From the NCBI GenBank assembly GCA_029204225.1, contig CM055094.1:7979234-8043233 (forward strand): 64,000 nt of DNA, written 5' to 3'. The position numbers and the translations under genes were made by a program. Shown here piece after piece: positions 10,697 through 20,368 of this stretch. The stretch comes from Diphasiastrum complanatum. Its lineage: Eukaryota > Streptophyta > Lycopodiopsida > Lycopodiales > Lycopodiaceae. The first letter of the stretch is position 1, and each line of letters begins with the position of its first letter. Below the pieces are notes generated by a model. It was not told the origin of the DNA and did no database searches. It saw nothing but the letters and a program-made list of their open reading frames with translations.

Positions 10697-11480
10697 AGAC
10701 GCTATATGGAGGGATATGTGCCTATGAGTCTGATAGGATCCAAACCAATGTGTGGACCCACCCTGTAGATGTACTCAAGCCAATCCGCCTTGAGCTCCCT
10801 GTCTGCGATCTGTGTTGGAGAGTGGAAGAGAGGATGCAGTATGTGTGCAACGTTGTGGATACTCCTGTGAAAGTAGTTCCATCGCATCTCCCAGCTTCGT
10901 CATCCTGCACATGATAATGGGGTTGGAGAAAGTACAACGACATTGAAGCAAAATATGAAAAAATATAACATCAACAGAGAAACAAACTAGCAATCACTAA
11001 AAAAGATAAAGAGCAATGACATTATTGTACTACTTGCCTTTCTGGCTACAGGATGGGTAGCAGCAGGAACTGTCCAATCCGGTCCATGAGCTCATACACC
11101 AATCCAAGTGTGGACCCCTCGTTGTCAGCCATGTGGAGCACAATGTAGAGTGGAAGGAGTCCTTACAATGTTTGCGCATCCCTCCAGAACTGGTCTCCCC
11201 TCACTGTGGACAAAAAGTGCTCTGCATCCTCTGTGCACTGAAATGTACTGGCATGCCAAAGATTGCTGGCAACCATTTGTAGAAGTTGTGCCTTGCACCT
11301 GATCAGACGGTCGATGACCACCAAGTCGAAAGCAAAGCATGTGAGAGCTGGCTTCCGGAGGGCCAACTAGCTGAACACCCGAAATATGGCAAGAACACGC
11401 CTCTTCCTAGTGACAAACGTCACCAAGAAGAGGTGTCCAATAGTCGCTACCTAATGGGGACAAGCTGGCTCAAGGGGCAG
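10697..11480 (-). pseudogene. hAT-superfamily transposase fragment (DUF659-type)
   Basis: On the minus strand, two coding blocks match plant hAT transposases. The upstream block (about 11480-11040) has 'LAIFRVFS', then 'LRKPALTCFAFDLVVIDRL', 'CKAQLLQMVASNLWHAS' and 'RGDQFWRDAQTL', the usual hAT order. The downstream block (10702-10887) has 'MRWNYFHRSIHNVAHILHP' and 'ADWLEYIYRVGP'. Between them, 10905-11036 does not code and is bounded by 'AAAG|GCAAGT' and 'TGTGCAG', compatible with a GC-AG intron. The gene has in-frame stops and lacks the N-terminal BED finger and C-terminal dimerisation region. No terminal inverted repeats were identified. Full-length hAT transposases cut and paste their element with 8-bp duplications. 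Confidence 0.75.
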
Positions 11481-11937
11481 CATGTTTGGAGTTGAAGCAA
11501 CAAGGCCAAAAACAATTGCTTTACTGCACAAAGCTTCCCACCACCAACAAGAACGCTAGCTCCAACAAATCGGCAAGGTCGGATAGCACCATTACGGTGG
11601 AATTAACTAGCAAAAAAAACAAAGGAAGCTACAGCTGGAAAAAAACAGTAGGGTTCAGGGTTCGAGACGTTGAAAATGGGCGAAGGCAGCGAAGACAGGA
11701 CGAGGCAAAACAGACGTAAGGTAGGGCGGGGCAAATCACGCGTTCTGTGGGTGAAGGTAGGGGGCAATGAGGGCATGGACAGCAGCAATGGGAGGGCAAA
11801 AATGGAGAGAGATGAAGTGGGGGGGTGGGGATTTAGGTTAGAAAAAATAATAAAAATATCAATATATTATGGTACCGAAGTATCAATATAGTACCGTAGT
11901 ACTAGTATGAATCTGTGGTACCCGCGGTACCATTGGA

Positions 11938-11970
<33 letters not shown>

Positions 11971-12197
11971 TAGAATTAGGTTGTATCGCCATTATGGTAC
12001 CGTTGGTACCATGGTTATGGTGCCGCCTTGGGATCCACGGTACTAGGGCGGCACCAATACATAATATTATTATTATTATTTTTTTAAATTTTCTACTAAA
12101 AATTATTTTAATTAATGTAAATTAGGGTCAAAAATTCTGAAAAAAAAGGTTTAGGATCTAGAAAAAGAGAGAACTATACTGGAGGGGACTGTACAGG
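11481..12197. other. non-coding stretch with GGTACC-rich patch and (TA)n
   Basis: Purine-rich sequence to 11830, then a cluster of palindromic 'ggtacc'-type motifs from about 11870 to 12055 around a (TA)n run at about 11939-11968, and an (ATT)n run near 12063-12080. No gene seen. Confidence 0.5.
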
Positions 12198-12362
12198 GGG
12201 CGCTGTGGGGGAGCAGACCTTGGGGTCAATGGGAGTGCAGCATGTGGGGGAGCAACAAATCCGAACAGGTACATCATCACATGGGCACTGTGGGGGAACA
12301 GACCACGGACCCAATCGAAGTGCAGCACGTGGGGGAGCAACAAATGGGGGCCAGTACAACGG
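12198..12362 (+). repeat. two-copy direct repeat of about 85 bp
   Basis: 'gctgtgggggagcagacc..gtgcagcatgtgggggagcaacaaat' at about 12200-12260 recurs diverged at about 12285-12345. An open frame of 80 codons (12205-12447) runs through both copies and ends 54 bp before the next ORF, in the same frame. Confidence 0.7.
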
Positions 12363-12501
12363 CACATGGAGGGATCATCAACAATTGCACATGGAGAAAC
12401 AGGCTATGGTGTTAAATAGGCACTCACAAGGCTATGAGAGGCTGTAAGAGAGAGGCTAAGAGAGACTGTGATAGCCAGTTTGAGAAACAGGGTGTCGTGA
12501 G

Positions 12502-12837
12502 ATGGCAGAGCGCATACCACTGAAGCCCGAGGGCGAAGCCAGGAGGAAGCTCAAGGAAGATGTCCGAAGGCACAATGAAAGGCATCTGAAGCAAGAGGCA
12601 GACATTGTAGAGATGCTGCGACAGATTCGGCAGAGACACCCAGAGATGCAGATCTCCACCATTGCTGTCGAGCTGGATTTGGATGAGCAGATCAGAATAA
12701 ACTTCACACGATGGCAGCTCATCATGGTCAAGAAAAGGACGGCCCACCGTCGGGCTAACCAGGAGGCAGATCAGGTTAACCGGGAGGTAGAGCGAGAGCG
12801 ACAAAACAATGCACCTGAGTCAGTGGAGGATCCTTAG
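12502..12837 (+). CDS. hypothetical protein, 111 aa, highly charged, possibly coiled coil
   Basis: I do not recognise this protein. It is one uninterrupted frame with a favourable start context (purine at -3 and G at +4) and TAG stop. It is very rich in Arg, Glu, Lys and Gln. Residues 1-55, starting 'MAERIPLKPEGEARRKL', and the tail, containing 'RRANQEADQVNREVERE', look helical and could form coiled coils. There are no membrane segments or metal-binding motifs. The patch has a higher G+C than its surroundings and an upstream in-frame 80-codon ORF with an internal duplication, ending in TAA at 12447. It may be a fragment of a transposon-carried or host gene. Confidence 0.45.
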   Translation: MAERIPLKPEGEARRKLKEDVRRHNERHLKQEADIVEMLRQIRQRHPEMQISTIAVELDLDEQIRINFTRWQLIMVKKRTAHRRANQEADQVNREVERERQNNAPESVEDP

Positions 12838-13385
12838 AAATGTTTAGAATAGATAGGGTCCAGCCATATGTGGCTGACTGTTGTTATGTAATTTTCGGTA
12901 GTAGATGAGGCAACATCTATTGTTTAACACAGTGTAAAGAACAGCCCCAACCGTATATGGCAGGATATGTATTGTTATTTTGATACATCTATTGAATTAA
13001 TGTTCAATGTGTTTTTGGTGCAACGCGTGCCTGGGAAATTGCAATGTAATATATGTGTTTATGAAATGCTATCAAGGGGGGTGTATTTCTGTGAAGTGCA
13101 TCTGCTATCAATCTCTACAATTGAAACTAATTGAAAATATGATTCAAACACGCACGTACAATTCGAAATAAAATTGAAAACAGAGCATCGCTTTTACAAA
13201 TCGACAAATACACAATGTGCAGTATATAAAGTACATGCAACATTGGATATAATATGCAAAATAGTCTGAATACAGTGTCCGACCATCTGGCCGTATTATT
13301 TTACATATGGTATGCATCCAATTCTCTCGATTGAATTCAAGGTGCCAACTTTTCGAATGCAAGCAGAACAAACAGATACAGACTG
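12838..13385. other. no gene recognised
   Basis: AT-rich; the first 180 bp could be the 3' untranslated region of the preceding ORF. Short minus-strand ORFs here have no recognisable content. Confidence 0.35.
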
Positions 13386-13612
13386 TATTAATGAAAGATT
13401 GTTAACCATTGAAGAACTATCCAAATCTCGAAACAACTCGAAGAATATTACGGAGAAAATATAGGAGAAGTGAAAGAAAAAGCATGATACTCGTATCAAA
13501 ATTGTTAATATTTAAGTTGATGATTATGCTTTGATTTACGACAGTCGACATCATAAATTTTCTAGAAAATTACATATGAGATGGATGGGACCATACAAGG
13601 TTATGGAAGTAT
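13386..13612 (+). pseudogene. Ty3/gypsy integrase C-terminal fragment
   Basis: One frame, with two or three stops, reads 'NERLLTIEELSKSRNNS', then 'DYALIYDSRHHKFSRKL', then 'HMRWMGPYKVMEV'. This is the GPY/F-type C-terminal module of Ty3/gypsy integrases ('..ERL..IE.L...R..', 'VLLYD.R...F.GKL..RW.GPY.V'). Nothing upstream continues the catalytic core, so it is a short relic. A second Ty3 integrase in the window (42.2-42.8 kb) stops before this module. Confidence 0.8.
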
Positions 13613-13713
13613 CCTCGTTCTTGTGCTCTCGCTTTTGTGCTCGCTACTACTCTTCTGTCATTCTCGCAATCACAGTGGACACTAGCGCAAGTTCCAGTTC
13701 CTCAATCAATTAA

Positions 13714-14606
13714 AAAACTAGAGATTTTATTAGACTTGCATCGATTCAGTCCTTGTTGGATCAATGCAGGCTGAGTAATTTGAAAGTGGATCCATCTATT
13801 ATCCTGCAAGAGATCAGCACTGACTTCGTGAACTCCATTCACACAGTGGCTGAAGCTGATTTCAAAGTTACTATGCAGAACAATACCTTCATAATCAATG
13901 AGGGAGTCTTCTCTACAGCTCTTGGACTACTAGTAGATGATGCAACCAATCCTACGTCCAAGGACTCCATTGAAGAATCGAAATATTTTTTGTCAAAGTG
14001 TTTTGTACCAAGCAAGGGGTACAAAATTAAAATGGTGAAAGATTCACAGCTCAAGCTCCTATGCAAGTATGCAAATCAGGTGTTGTTCATTACGAAAGCC
14101 GATGCCACCATCTCCGCACAAAATTTTGGATATCTGTTGGATGCATTGGCAGGCCAGCCAGTGTGCTTTGGTACCATAGCTTACAAGACATTCCTACGCT
14201 GGGTCAAGCACAAGAAGTTTGCTACTGTGGGAGCACATATCACATGGCTGTGCGACCATTTCGGCATTCTTACAGAGTCTGAACAGGGTGTATTGGCAGG
14301 ACGAATGCTTATGACAACAAAGATTGATTTGTCGAGCCTCCTGCAAAGCACCCCTACACAAGACCAGCCAGCAGCTTCTTTTGCCATGGAGGTTGATGCC
14401 GTAGTAGTTTCGAAGAAAGCAGAAGAGGATGTTGCTGCAAAAACTTCTGTTGCAGACAAAACTTTGGTTGTTGTCCTTCAAAGCCGAAAAGCACTGCATC
14501 AACGGATGATGAAGATACTACCTCTGACACCCAGGTGCAAGATAAAGGCAAAGGGGTCAATGAGGAAGCCACAGAGCAGGATGAGGAGGACAACAAAGAC
14601 AAATAA
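13714..14606 (+). pseudogene. unknown ORF downstream of the Ty3 integrase tail
   Basis: The frame is open from 13714 with no ATG until 13873, so the N-terminus is missing or lies elsewhere. The protein includes 'FIINEGVFSTALGLLVDDA' and 'SAQNFGYLLDALAGQPVC'. This loosely recalls the 'putative plant transposon protein' family, but I cannot confirm that. Near 14475 a one-base shift probably occurred: the alternative frame from there to a TAA at 14604-14606 encodes a strongly acidic tail of the kind '..DDEDTTSD..NEEATEQDEED', whereas the uninterrupted frame runs on to 14610 as unlikely basic sequence. Its position right after an integrase tail suggests an extra ORF of a Ty3/gypsy element. Confidence 0.5.
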
Positions 14607-14849
14607 ATGATACCACGCTTGTAATATGAAGTGACTAGATTCGTATCACCACAATGAACTATTAATTGTACAATTACATGTACTTGTAACTAATATGTTA
14701 GCTTGAATTTGTAAATGGAACGACGCACTAGGAATTTCAAGTGGTGTTTTTGTGTGTGTATATACAGTCATTCAGAGGATCTGAACTGCACACGTGTACT
14801 GGAAAACATGTGGTCAAAATAGTTGCACGTGTGGGAAAAGACGGCCAAA

Positions 14850-14980
14850 TCATTGCCTAACATGTGCTTTCATGCCAATTTCTTCCAAGATTTGTCTCAA
14901 CCATATAGCTTCTTGTGCATCACTACACATTGCCTTATACCACCATTTGGCATGTGAACCACTTTCTTGGTTCCAACATA
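14850..14980 (-). pseudogene. copia RNase H scrap
   Basis: On the minus strand a short frame reads '..WYKAMCSDAQEAIWLRQIL' followed by 'EEIGM', the recognisable middle of copia RNase H ('AEY.A...A..E..WL..L'). It ends at 'VRQ' and a stop. It belongs to no complete element and sits against the gag fragment at 15.0 kb. Confidence 0.65.
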
Positions 14981-15011
14981 AGAGATCAAAGAAGTAAAGA
15001 ACTCCTTGTGA

Positions 15012-15986
15012 CTAGTCCTTGTGACTAGTCATGTGTGAACTAGATCCACTATCTATCCACCATGAATCTTTGTCACTTCCACTTGACATTAGACTTGAAA
15101 AACACATCATGAGAGAATCACAAGAATCTAGATCCTCATTAGAAGTAAAAGTTGTTTGCTTGCTACCTTCATTACTTTGCTTCTTATGACATTCATTTGC
15201 AAAATGACGTTTTATCCCACAGTAAAAGTACTTGAACTTTGACTTATCTTTCTTTCTAAAAGAAGTAGAAGAGGAGGAGGAAGAGTGATCATCATGATCC
15301 AAGTTACCACCTTTGGACCATTTCCCTTTGCCTTTACCTTTGCCTTTGACTTTGCCTTTTGTGAAAAAAGCCTCTTCACCTCCACCTTGCAAGGATGTAC
15401 CATCAAGATTTGATTGCAACCTATGTTCTTCAGCCAATAAGCTTTCTTGCAAGTCAACCACACTTGGCAATACTCTTTGAATGGCAAAACTTTGTACAAG
15501 GTTAGCATGTTCATCTAGCAAACCATTCAACATAACCTAGACTATTTCACCATCTTTTATGCTTTCATCAATGCATGCTAGATCATCACTTAAGGACTTA
15601 ACCCTCAAGACAAATGCGTGAGCACTTTCTCCCTCTCTTTGTATACTATAAAATATTTGCCTCCTTAGGGTCAATACCCTAGATGTGGACTTTGATTCAA
15701 AGAGCTTTTTCAAGGCATTCCATGCCTCACTTGCACTTTGACTTTTACCAACTTCCTTGAGAAGCTCATTGGTAACATTCATTTTAATAATATGAAGAGC
15801 CCTTTTAGCCTTCTTATCGAATCTTTGTTGCTCTTGAACTGTGGGTGGCCTCTCTTTAGTTCCTACAACTATGTCCTTGAATTCATTCAACTCAAGTAAG
15901 GATTCCATCCCCACTTTCTAGGTAGAGTAGTTTGATGTACTCAAGCTATCATTAGTTTCTAACATGATCCCACCATTGGAAGCCAT
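15012..15986 (-). pseudogene. copia Gag and start of protease (fragment C3)
   Basis: Minus strand, starting ATG at 15986 ('MASNGGIMLE..'). A TAG replaces the expected Trp codon before 'KVGMESLLELNEF', and another TAG falls at 15537-15539 after 'SIKDGEIV'. Gag continues through 'KMNVTNELLKEVGKS' and 'RVLTLRRQIFYSIQ', a zinc knuckle with the first Cys missing ('YFYCGIKRHFANEC'), and the protease start 'WWIDSGSSSHM' near 15060. Homology ends at a small tandem copy of 'ctagtccttgtga'. It is related to, but distinct from, the Gags at 20.2-21.0 and 24.8-26.3 kb. Confidence 0.85.
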
Positions 15987-16607
15987 GAATATAATGATGC
16001 TTCAACTTTAGGCTCTGTCCTAATGCACCTAGCACTCACTTTTCTCTCAACAAATGATAGATAAGGAGATCTCAGAAGATCTAGGACCCTAAAACACTTC
16101 TATCTTGAACTTGGCTGGTTTCCAAGCATAGAAAGGAAGATTGAAAACACATGCAACACTTTGCACACACTAAGAATGGATTACAAACTCAAACCAACCT
16201 AGAAACACTCTCGTTTAAGCTCTCAAACTTTTCAGCAAGTGACCAAATCAAGTTATGGTGTGAAGAGTTACTTGCATTCTTAGAAAATACACAAGACTAG
16301 GCTGCCAAGAATACCTAGAATTGAACAAACTTATCAACACACTAAGATATTGATTCAACCTGTAAAACCACATGTAAACCACACTTCTAAAAGTTTATAA
16401 ACTCCAGCAAGTGATAAGTGCAAGCTTTAGAGGTGAAAGTAAGAGCACACTTAGTGAATCACAAGACTAGCTTCACTAGCTTGTCAAATCTTGGTGTTTA
16501 GATGTAGATCTAAGATTACTTCACATGAGAATGTTCCTCAACCTGTTAAGAACCTGAAAACACATTTGCATAATGGTTAAAACCTTCCAACAAATGATCC
16601 AATCAAA
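15987..16607 (-). other. probable 5' leader of fragment C3, no PBS or LTR
   Basis: Non-coding AT-rich sequence upstream of the C3 Gag start. No TGGTATCAGAGC-like primer site is visible; the leader ends where a family D protease scrap begins. Confidence 0.5.
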
Positions 16608-16895
16608 TTACTTGTCAACTTGAAACTTGACATCCAATCCACTATCAAACAACTGTCCTACACTAATGAGATTCTTGGTCAATCTAGGTACATACAGTAC
16701 ATCATGTAAGCAAAAAGATTTTGATGATGATGCATGCAATGGAATACTACCAATTCCTTCAATCCTACACTCTACATCATTAGCAGTATAGATTGACCTT
16801 TTTGCACCTAGATATAGCATGAGATTAGTGAAAGAGTTTCTAGAACTAGACATATGGAAACTAGCCCCACTATTAATCCACCAAACTTTTTCATT
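16608..16895 (-). pseudogene. family D protease region scrap
   Basis: The sequence is almost identical to 25.16-25.44 kb. It encodes the protease site and downstream part ('WWINSGASFHMSSSRNSF', then 'HDVLYVPRLTKNLISVGQL'), here with Asp to Asn at the catalytic position. It is inserted between the C3 leader and a truncated family E LTR. Its near identity to the family D element only 8.5 kb away suggests recent local copying or conversion. Confidence 0.85.
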
Positions 16896-17109
16896 TTGGG
16901 TCTAGATTCAATGTATCCAACTTATTCAAATTGAATCTACTCAAACTTGCATTCTATCTTTCCCACACTTTCAAAATGTGTTTATTCAAATGAAATTTAG
17001 ACTAATGAACTTTGAAAAGTCAACCCCTAAGTCTAAAACAAGTTTTGGCCTCAATATGCCAAATATGAAAATATTGCAAAATGTGATGAAACTAGTTGAA
17101 TCTTTCACA
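16894..17109 (-). repeat. truncated 3' LTR of C4 (family E)
   Basis: Sense start TGTGAAAGATTCAACTAG at 17109. The first 216 bp match the start of the LTRs at 21622-22271 and 30655-31283, then stop at the family D scrap. Confidence 0.85.
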
Positions 17110-17690
17110 CTCCCTCTTCAACTAGTTTTAGCGTAGACTTTGATAATACTCCAAGTGAAGTCCTATGCTTCATGAACAAGTCTTTTCCCAATGTTTTGGT
17201 GAAGATATCAGCTACACATTCCCTTGAAGACACATGTTGAAGCTCCACCTCCTTTGCAATGACTTGCTCCCTCGCAAAATGATATTGTATCTCAATATGC
17301 TTGCTCCTAGCATGAAAGATAGGATTGGATGCCATTCTTTGGGCTGATTGATTGTCAAAAAAGATGATTGAGCTCTCTGAAAAATCCAGCAAGTGAAGAT
17401 CCTTGATCATCCTCTTGATCCATACCATCTCCTTTGTGCAATGTGTAAGAGCTTTGTACTCGGCCTCAATAGATGACAATGAGATAGTGGCTTGTTTCTT
17501 TGACATCCATGATATAGCTCCATCACCTATGAAAATACAATAAGAACTAATGGATTTCCTATCCATTACATCTCCAGCATAGTCCGAATCTAAAAATCCA
17601 AAAAAATTAGGTGATGATCCCTCATACAATATGCCAAAATCTCGAGTTCCAATGATGTACCTCAAAACTCACTTTCCTAGCTTCCAATGC
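17105..17690 (-). pseudogene. copia RNase H (C4)
   Basis: The minus-strand frame starts with the 'HWKLGK' block (a TAG replaces the next codon) and continues 'LRYIIGTRDFGILYEG', 'FLDSDYAGDVMDRKS', 'SLSSIEAEYKALTHCTKE', ending 'STLKLVEEGV'. Key acidic residues of the RNase H fold (FLDSDYAGD, IEAEY) are kept. The C-terminal codons overlap the polypurine tract, and the TGA stop is formed by the first bases of the LTR. Upstream, the frame is out of phase with the passenger ORF. Confidence 0.85.
17110..17119 (-). other. polypurine tract of C4
   Basis: Minus strand GAAGAGGGAG directly before the LTR start. The same tract (GAAGAGGGAG or GAGGAGGGAG) precedes LTR G at 50.82 and 43.49 kb. Confidence 0.85.
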
Positions 17691-17692
17691 TC

Positions 17693-20368
17693 CTAGCATA
17701 GTTTTTGACAATAGAACTTTGATCTTCTTCCTAAGAATAGATATCCTCTCAATGATAATGTAATGCTCAAAAAAGAAACAGCCATAATTGATATAGAGAA
17801 TAGTGTCCACTCGGGATGCTTCACTATTTCAATTTTACATGTCAAAATGTGACTAGTACATGAAGAATAAAATAGAATGTAAATGACATGATTCCACCAT
17901 GTTTCCAACTCTGAACTCTCTGAAAAAATATAGCAAACAAACAATAAATGTGAGTGATCAACTTTTGCTTGCATGTCTCCTCCTCCTTTGTCCTTTCTTG
18001 CCTTGTATCCACCATGATACTCCATGAATGAGCCTCCATCTTCATCTTGCCTCAAGATACCATCATACCTTGATGACTTGACCATGAGTGAGTGACATAA
18101 TGAGCCTCCAATAGCTTCATTTCTATCAGCAAAATCAGCCAAGAATGCTAGTACAAATCCAACATCAAAACAATGCTCACCAATGTAGCTAGTTTTACCA
18201 TATCTTGACAATTTGCACACATCCACATGAAATTGCTCAAACATGAGATAGAACAAGTAAAGTAAAATTGAACAACACTTCCTTGCTGCTACTTTGACCT
18301 TACTTGAGTCTTTAATATGCTTCAAAAATAGATCCATAACACCTTTTCCAATTACCTCTCCTTTGATGCTCTTGACTAGCTCCAAATTGCCAACTTCCCT
18401 TTTGACTAGTTGAAGTGCTTTGAGATCAACCTCTTGATCTTCAACTTGACCATCAAAGTTATTGAACAAACTTTGTTTTCCAGATCCAATACTTGATTTT
18501 ACAGCAAGATAACATCCATCCACTTGCATAGCTCCATATACACAAGAAGATCCTCCAAAAGATGTTCCAATCTTCATAAGAGCCTGATACTCAAGATCCA
18601 TTGCTTGGATCCACTCCTCTTCTTTCCTTGCTTGATCCACACTTGTAGGCTCATCCAAAGAGGTTAGGAAAGCAACATAATTTCCAAAAACTACTTGCTT
18701 ACCCTTTTGATCATATGTGAGCCTTGAAGGTACTTGTCTTTCTCTTGATGTTCTCCTTGGCTTTTGACTTGATGAAGGTCCATCATCACCACCATCCAAA
18801 GTAGGATCCTTCTCATCAACATCAAGAATGTTAGATCCATCCACTTTACCATCAATCATGCTTGAAGACACCTTTGGAATGTTCTCCTCATAAAAAATGA
18901 CATCTCTACCAACAATCACTTTGCTAGTAGAAGGAATGTAAACCTTGTAGGCTTTACTCACCTCACTATATCCAACAAAAATACCTCTTCTTGAAGATGG
19001 ATCCTCCTTGGTCCTATCATCAAGAGTAATGTTAACATAGCATGTGCATCCAAAGGTTCTTAGAAAGTTGACACTCGGCCTCCTCTTGAATAGCATCTCA
19101 AAAGGTGTCCTTCCATCCAAAATAGCACTCGGCCACCTATTGCACAAGAAATTGGCACACAACAAAGCTTGATCCCAAAATGGTTTGTCAAGATTAGCAC
19201 TTAACCTCATAGCTTTAGCACTTGCACATAAAGTCCTATTCTTTCTTTTAGCCACTCCATTTTGTTGTGGGGTCCTTGATGTTGTATACTCCCTCTTGAT
19301 CCCATGCTCATCACAAAAGGCCTTGAACTTGTTAGATATGTACTCACCACCATTGTCACCTCTCAAGCACTTGATCTTTGTGGAGAATTGGTTCTCCCTT
19401 GCATTCTTGAACTTGACAACATCATACACTTCATCCTTGCTCTTTAGTAGATAGATCCAACAAAATCTACTAAAATCATCAATGAATGTTACATACATCT
19501 TAGCTCCACTATTGCTAATTGTAGTAAATCCATGAATATCCGAATGTACAAGTTGAAAAGGCTTCGTAGATCTAGAAATAGATCTAGTATAAGGTAGTCT
19601 ATGTGACTTAGACAAAGCACAAGACTCACAAACATGCTTTTCATTACTTAAGGAACTTGGAAGACCAATCACAACCTTCTTCCTTGCCATTACCTCCAAT
19701 GACTTGAAGTTGAGGTGTCCCATCCTTTTGTGCCAAACCTCTTGAATAGAAATTTGCTCCCTTGCAACACATCCAACTTGGTTAGCAATAACACAAGCAT
19801 CAAGTTTGAACAACTTCCCTTGCCTTTTACCTTTTCCAATCAAGACATCCTTCCTTTTGATCAAACAAGCATCTCCATCAAACTCCACCTTAAGGCCCTT
19901 ACTTAGCATTTGACTCACACTAAGCAAATTCTTGGTAATAGATGGAATAAACAAGACATCCTCCAAATGAACATTCCTATTTGTAGAGAGAGAAATAGGA
20001 ATTGTGCCAATCCCTTTGATTGCACACTCACCATCATTGGCCGTGTAGATCACCCTCTTGTCATCTCCATATGCCAACAAAGAAGTGAAATACTCTTTGT
20101 GAAAGGTCATGTGTGAACTTGCTCCACTATCAATCCACCAAGGATCTAGATCTCCATCATTAGCAAGCATATATGAAGACATCACAAAAGCATCATCATT
20201 TGCATCTTGCACATCCAAACCATCCTCATCAAGAGTAAGATTACCTTGCTTGTCTCCTTGATCTCTCTTCTTCTTGTAGCACTCACTTGCAAAGTGTCCT
20301 TTGATGCCACAATAGAAGCACTTGAGCTTTGATCTATCCTTCTTTTTTCCACTTGAAGAAGCATCCAT
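17693..20368 (-). CDS. protease-integrase-passenger fusion ORF of C4, 891 aa
   Basis: A single open frame. Domains: zinc knuckle 'CFYCGIKGHFASEC' (17-30), protease site 'WWIDSGASSHM' with Asp80, integrase zinc finger (His213, His218, Cys247, Cys250), integrase core with Asp277 and Asp338, C-terminal integrase/linker region to about 570, and the first RT residues 'EEEWIQAMDLEYQALMKIG' (583-601). The third catalytic residue, expected Glu374 in 'QNGVAERKN', is Lys. From about residue 603 (18562) to the end the sequence is not RT but an unknown passenger of about 289 residues, containing 'EDQEVDLKALQLVKREVG' and 'SSKVKVAARKCCSILLYLF'. It is homologous to the ORF at 23375-24172. RNase H follows in another frame. 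Confidence 0.85.
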   Translation of the reverse strand: MDASSSGKKKDRSKLKCFYCGIKGHFASECYKKKRDQGDKQGNLTLDEDGLDVQDANDDAFVMSSYMLANDGDLDPWWIDSGASSHMTFHKEYFTSLLAYGDDKRVIYTANDGECAIKGIGTIPISLSTNRNVHLEDVLFIPSITKNLLSVSQMLSKGLKVEFDGDACLIKRKDVLIGKGKRQGKLFKLDACVIANQVGCVAREQISIQEVWHKRMGHLNFKSLEVMARKKVVIGLPSSLSNEKHVCESCALSKSHRLPYTRSISRSTKPFQLVHSDIHGFTTISNSGAKMYVTFIDDFSRFCWIYLLKSKDEVYDVVKFKNARENQFSTKIKCLRGDNGGEYISNKFKAFCDEHGIKREYTTSRTPQQNGVAKRKNRTLCASAKAMRLSANLDKPFWDQALLCANFLCNRWPSAILDGRTPFEMLFKRRPSVNFLRTFGCTCYVNITLDDRTKEDPSSRRGIFVGYSEVSKAYKVYIPSTSKVIVGRDVIFYEENIPKVSSSMIDGKVDGSNILDVDEKDPTLDGGDDGPSSSQKPRRTSRERQVPSRLTYDQKGKQVVFGNYVAFLTSLDEPTSVDQARKEEEWIQAMDLEYQALMKIGTSFGGSSCVYGAMQVDGCYLAVKSSIGSGKQSLFNNFDGQVEDQEVDLKALQLVKREVGNLELVKSIKGEVIGKGVMDLFLKHIKDSSKVKVAARKCCSILLYLFYLMFEQFHVDVCKLSRYGKTSYIGEHCFDVGFVLAFLADFADRNEAIGGSLCHSLMVKSSRYDGILRQDEDGGSFMEYHGGYKARKDKGGGDMQAKVDHSHLLFVCYIFSESSELETWWNHVIYILFYSSCTSHILTCKIEIVKHPEWTLFSISIMAVSFLSITLSLRGYLFLGRRSKFYCQKLC

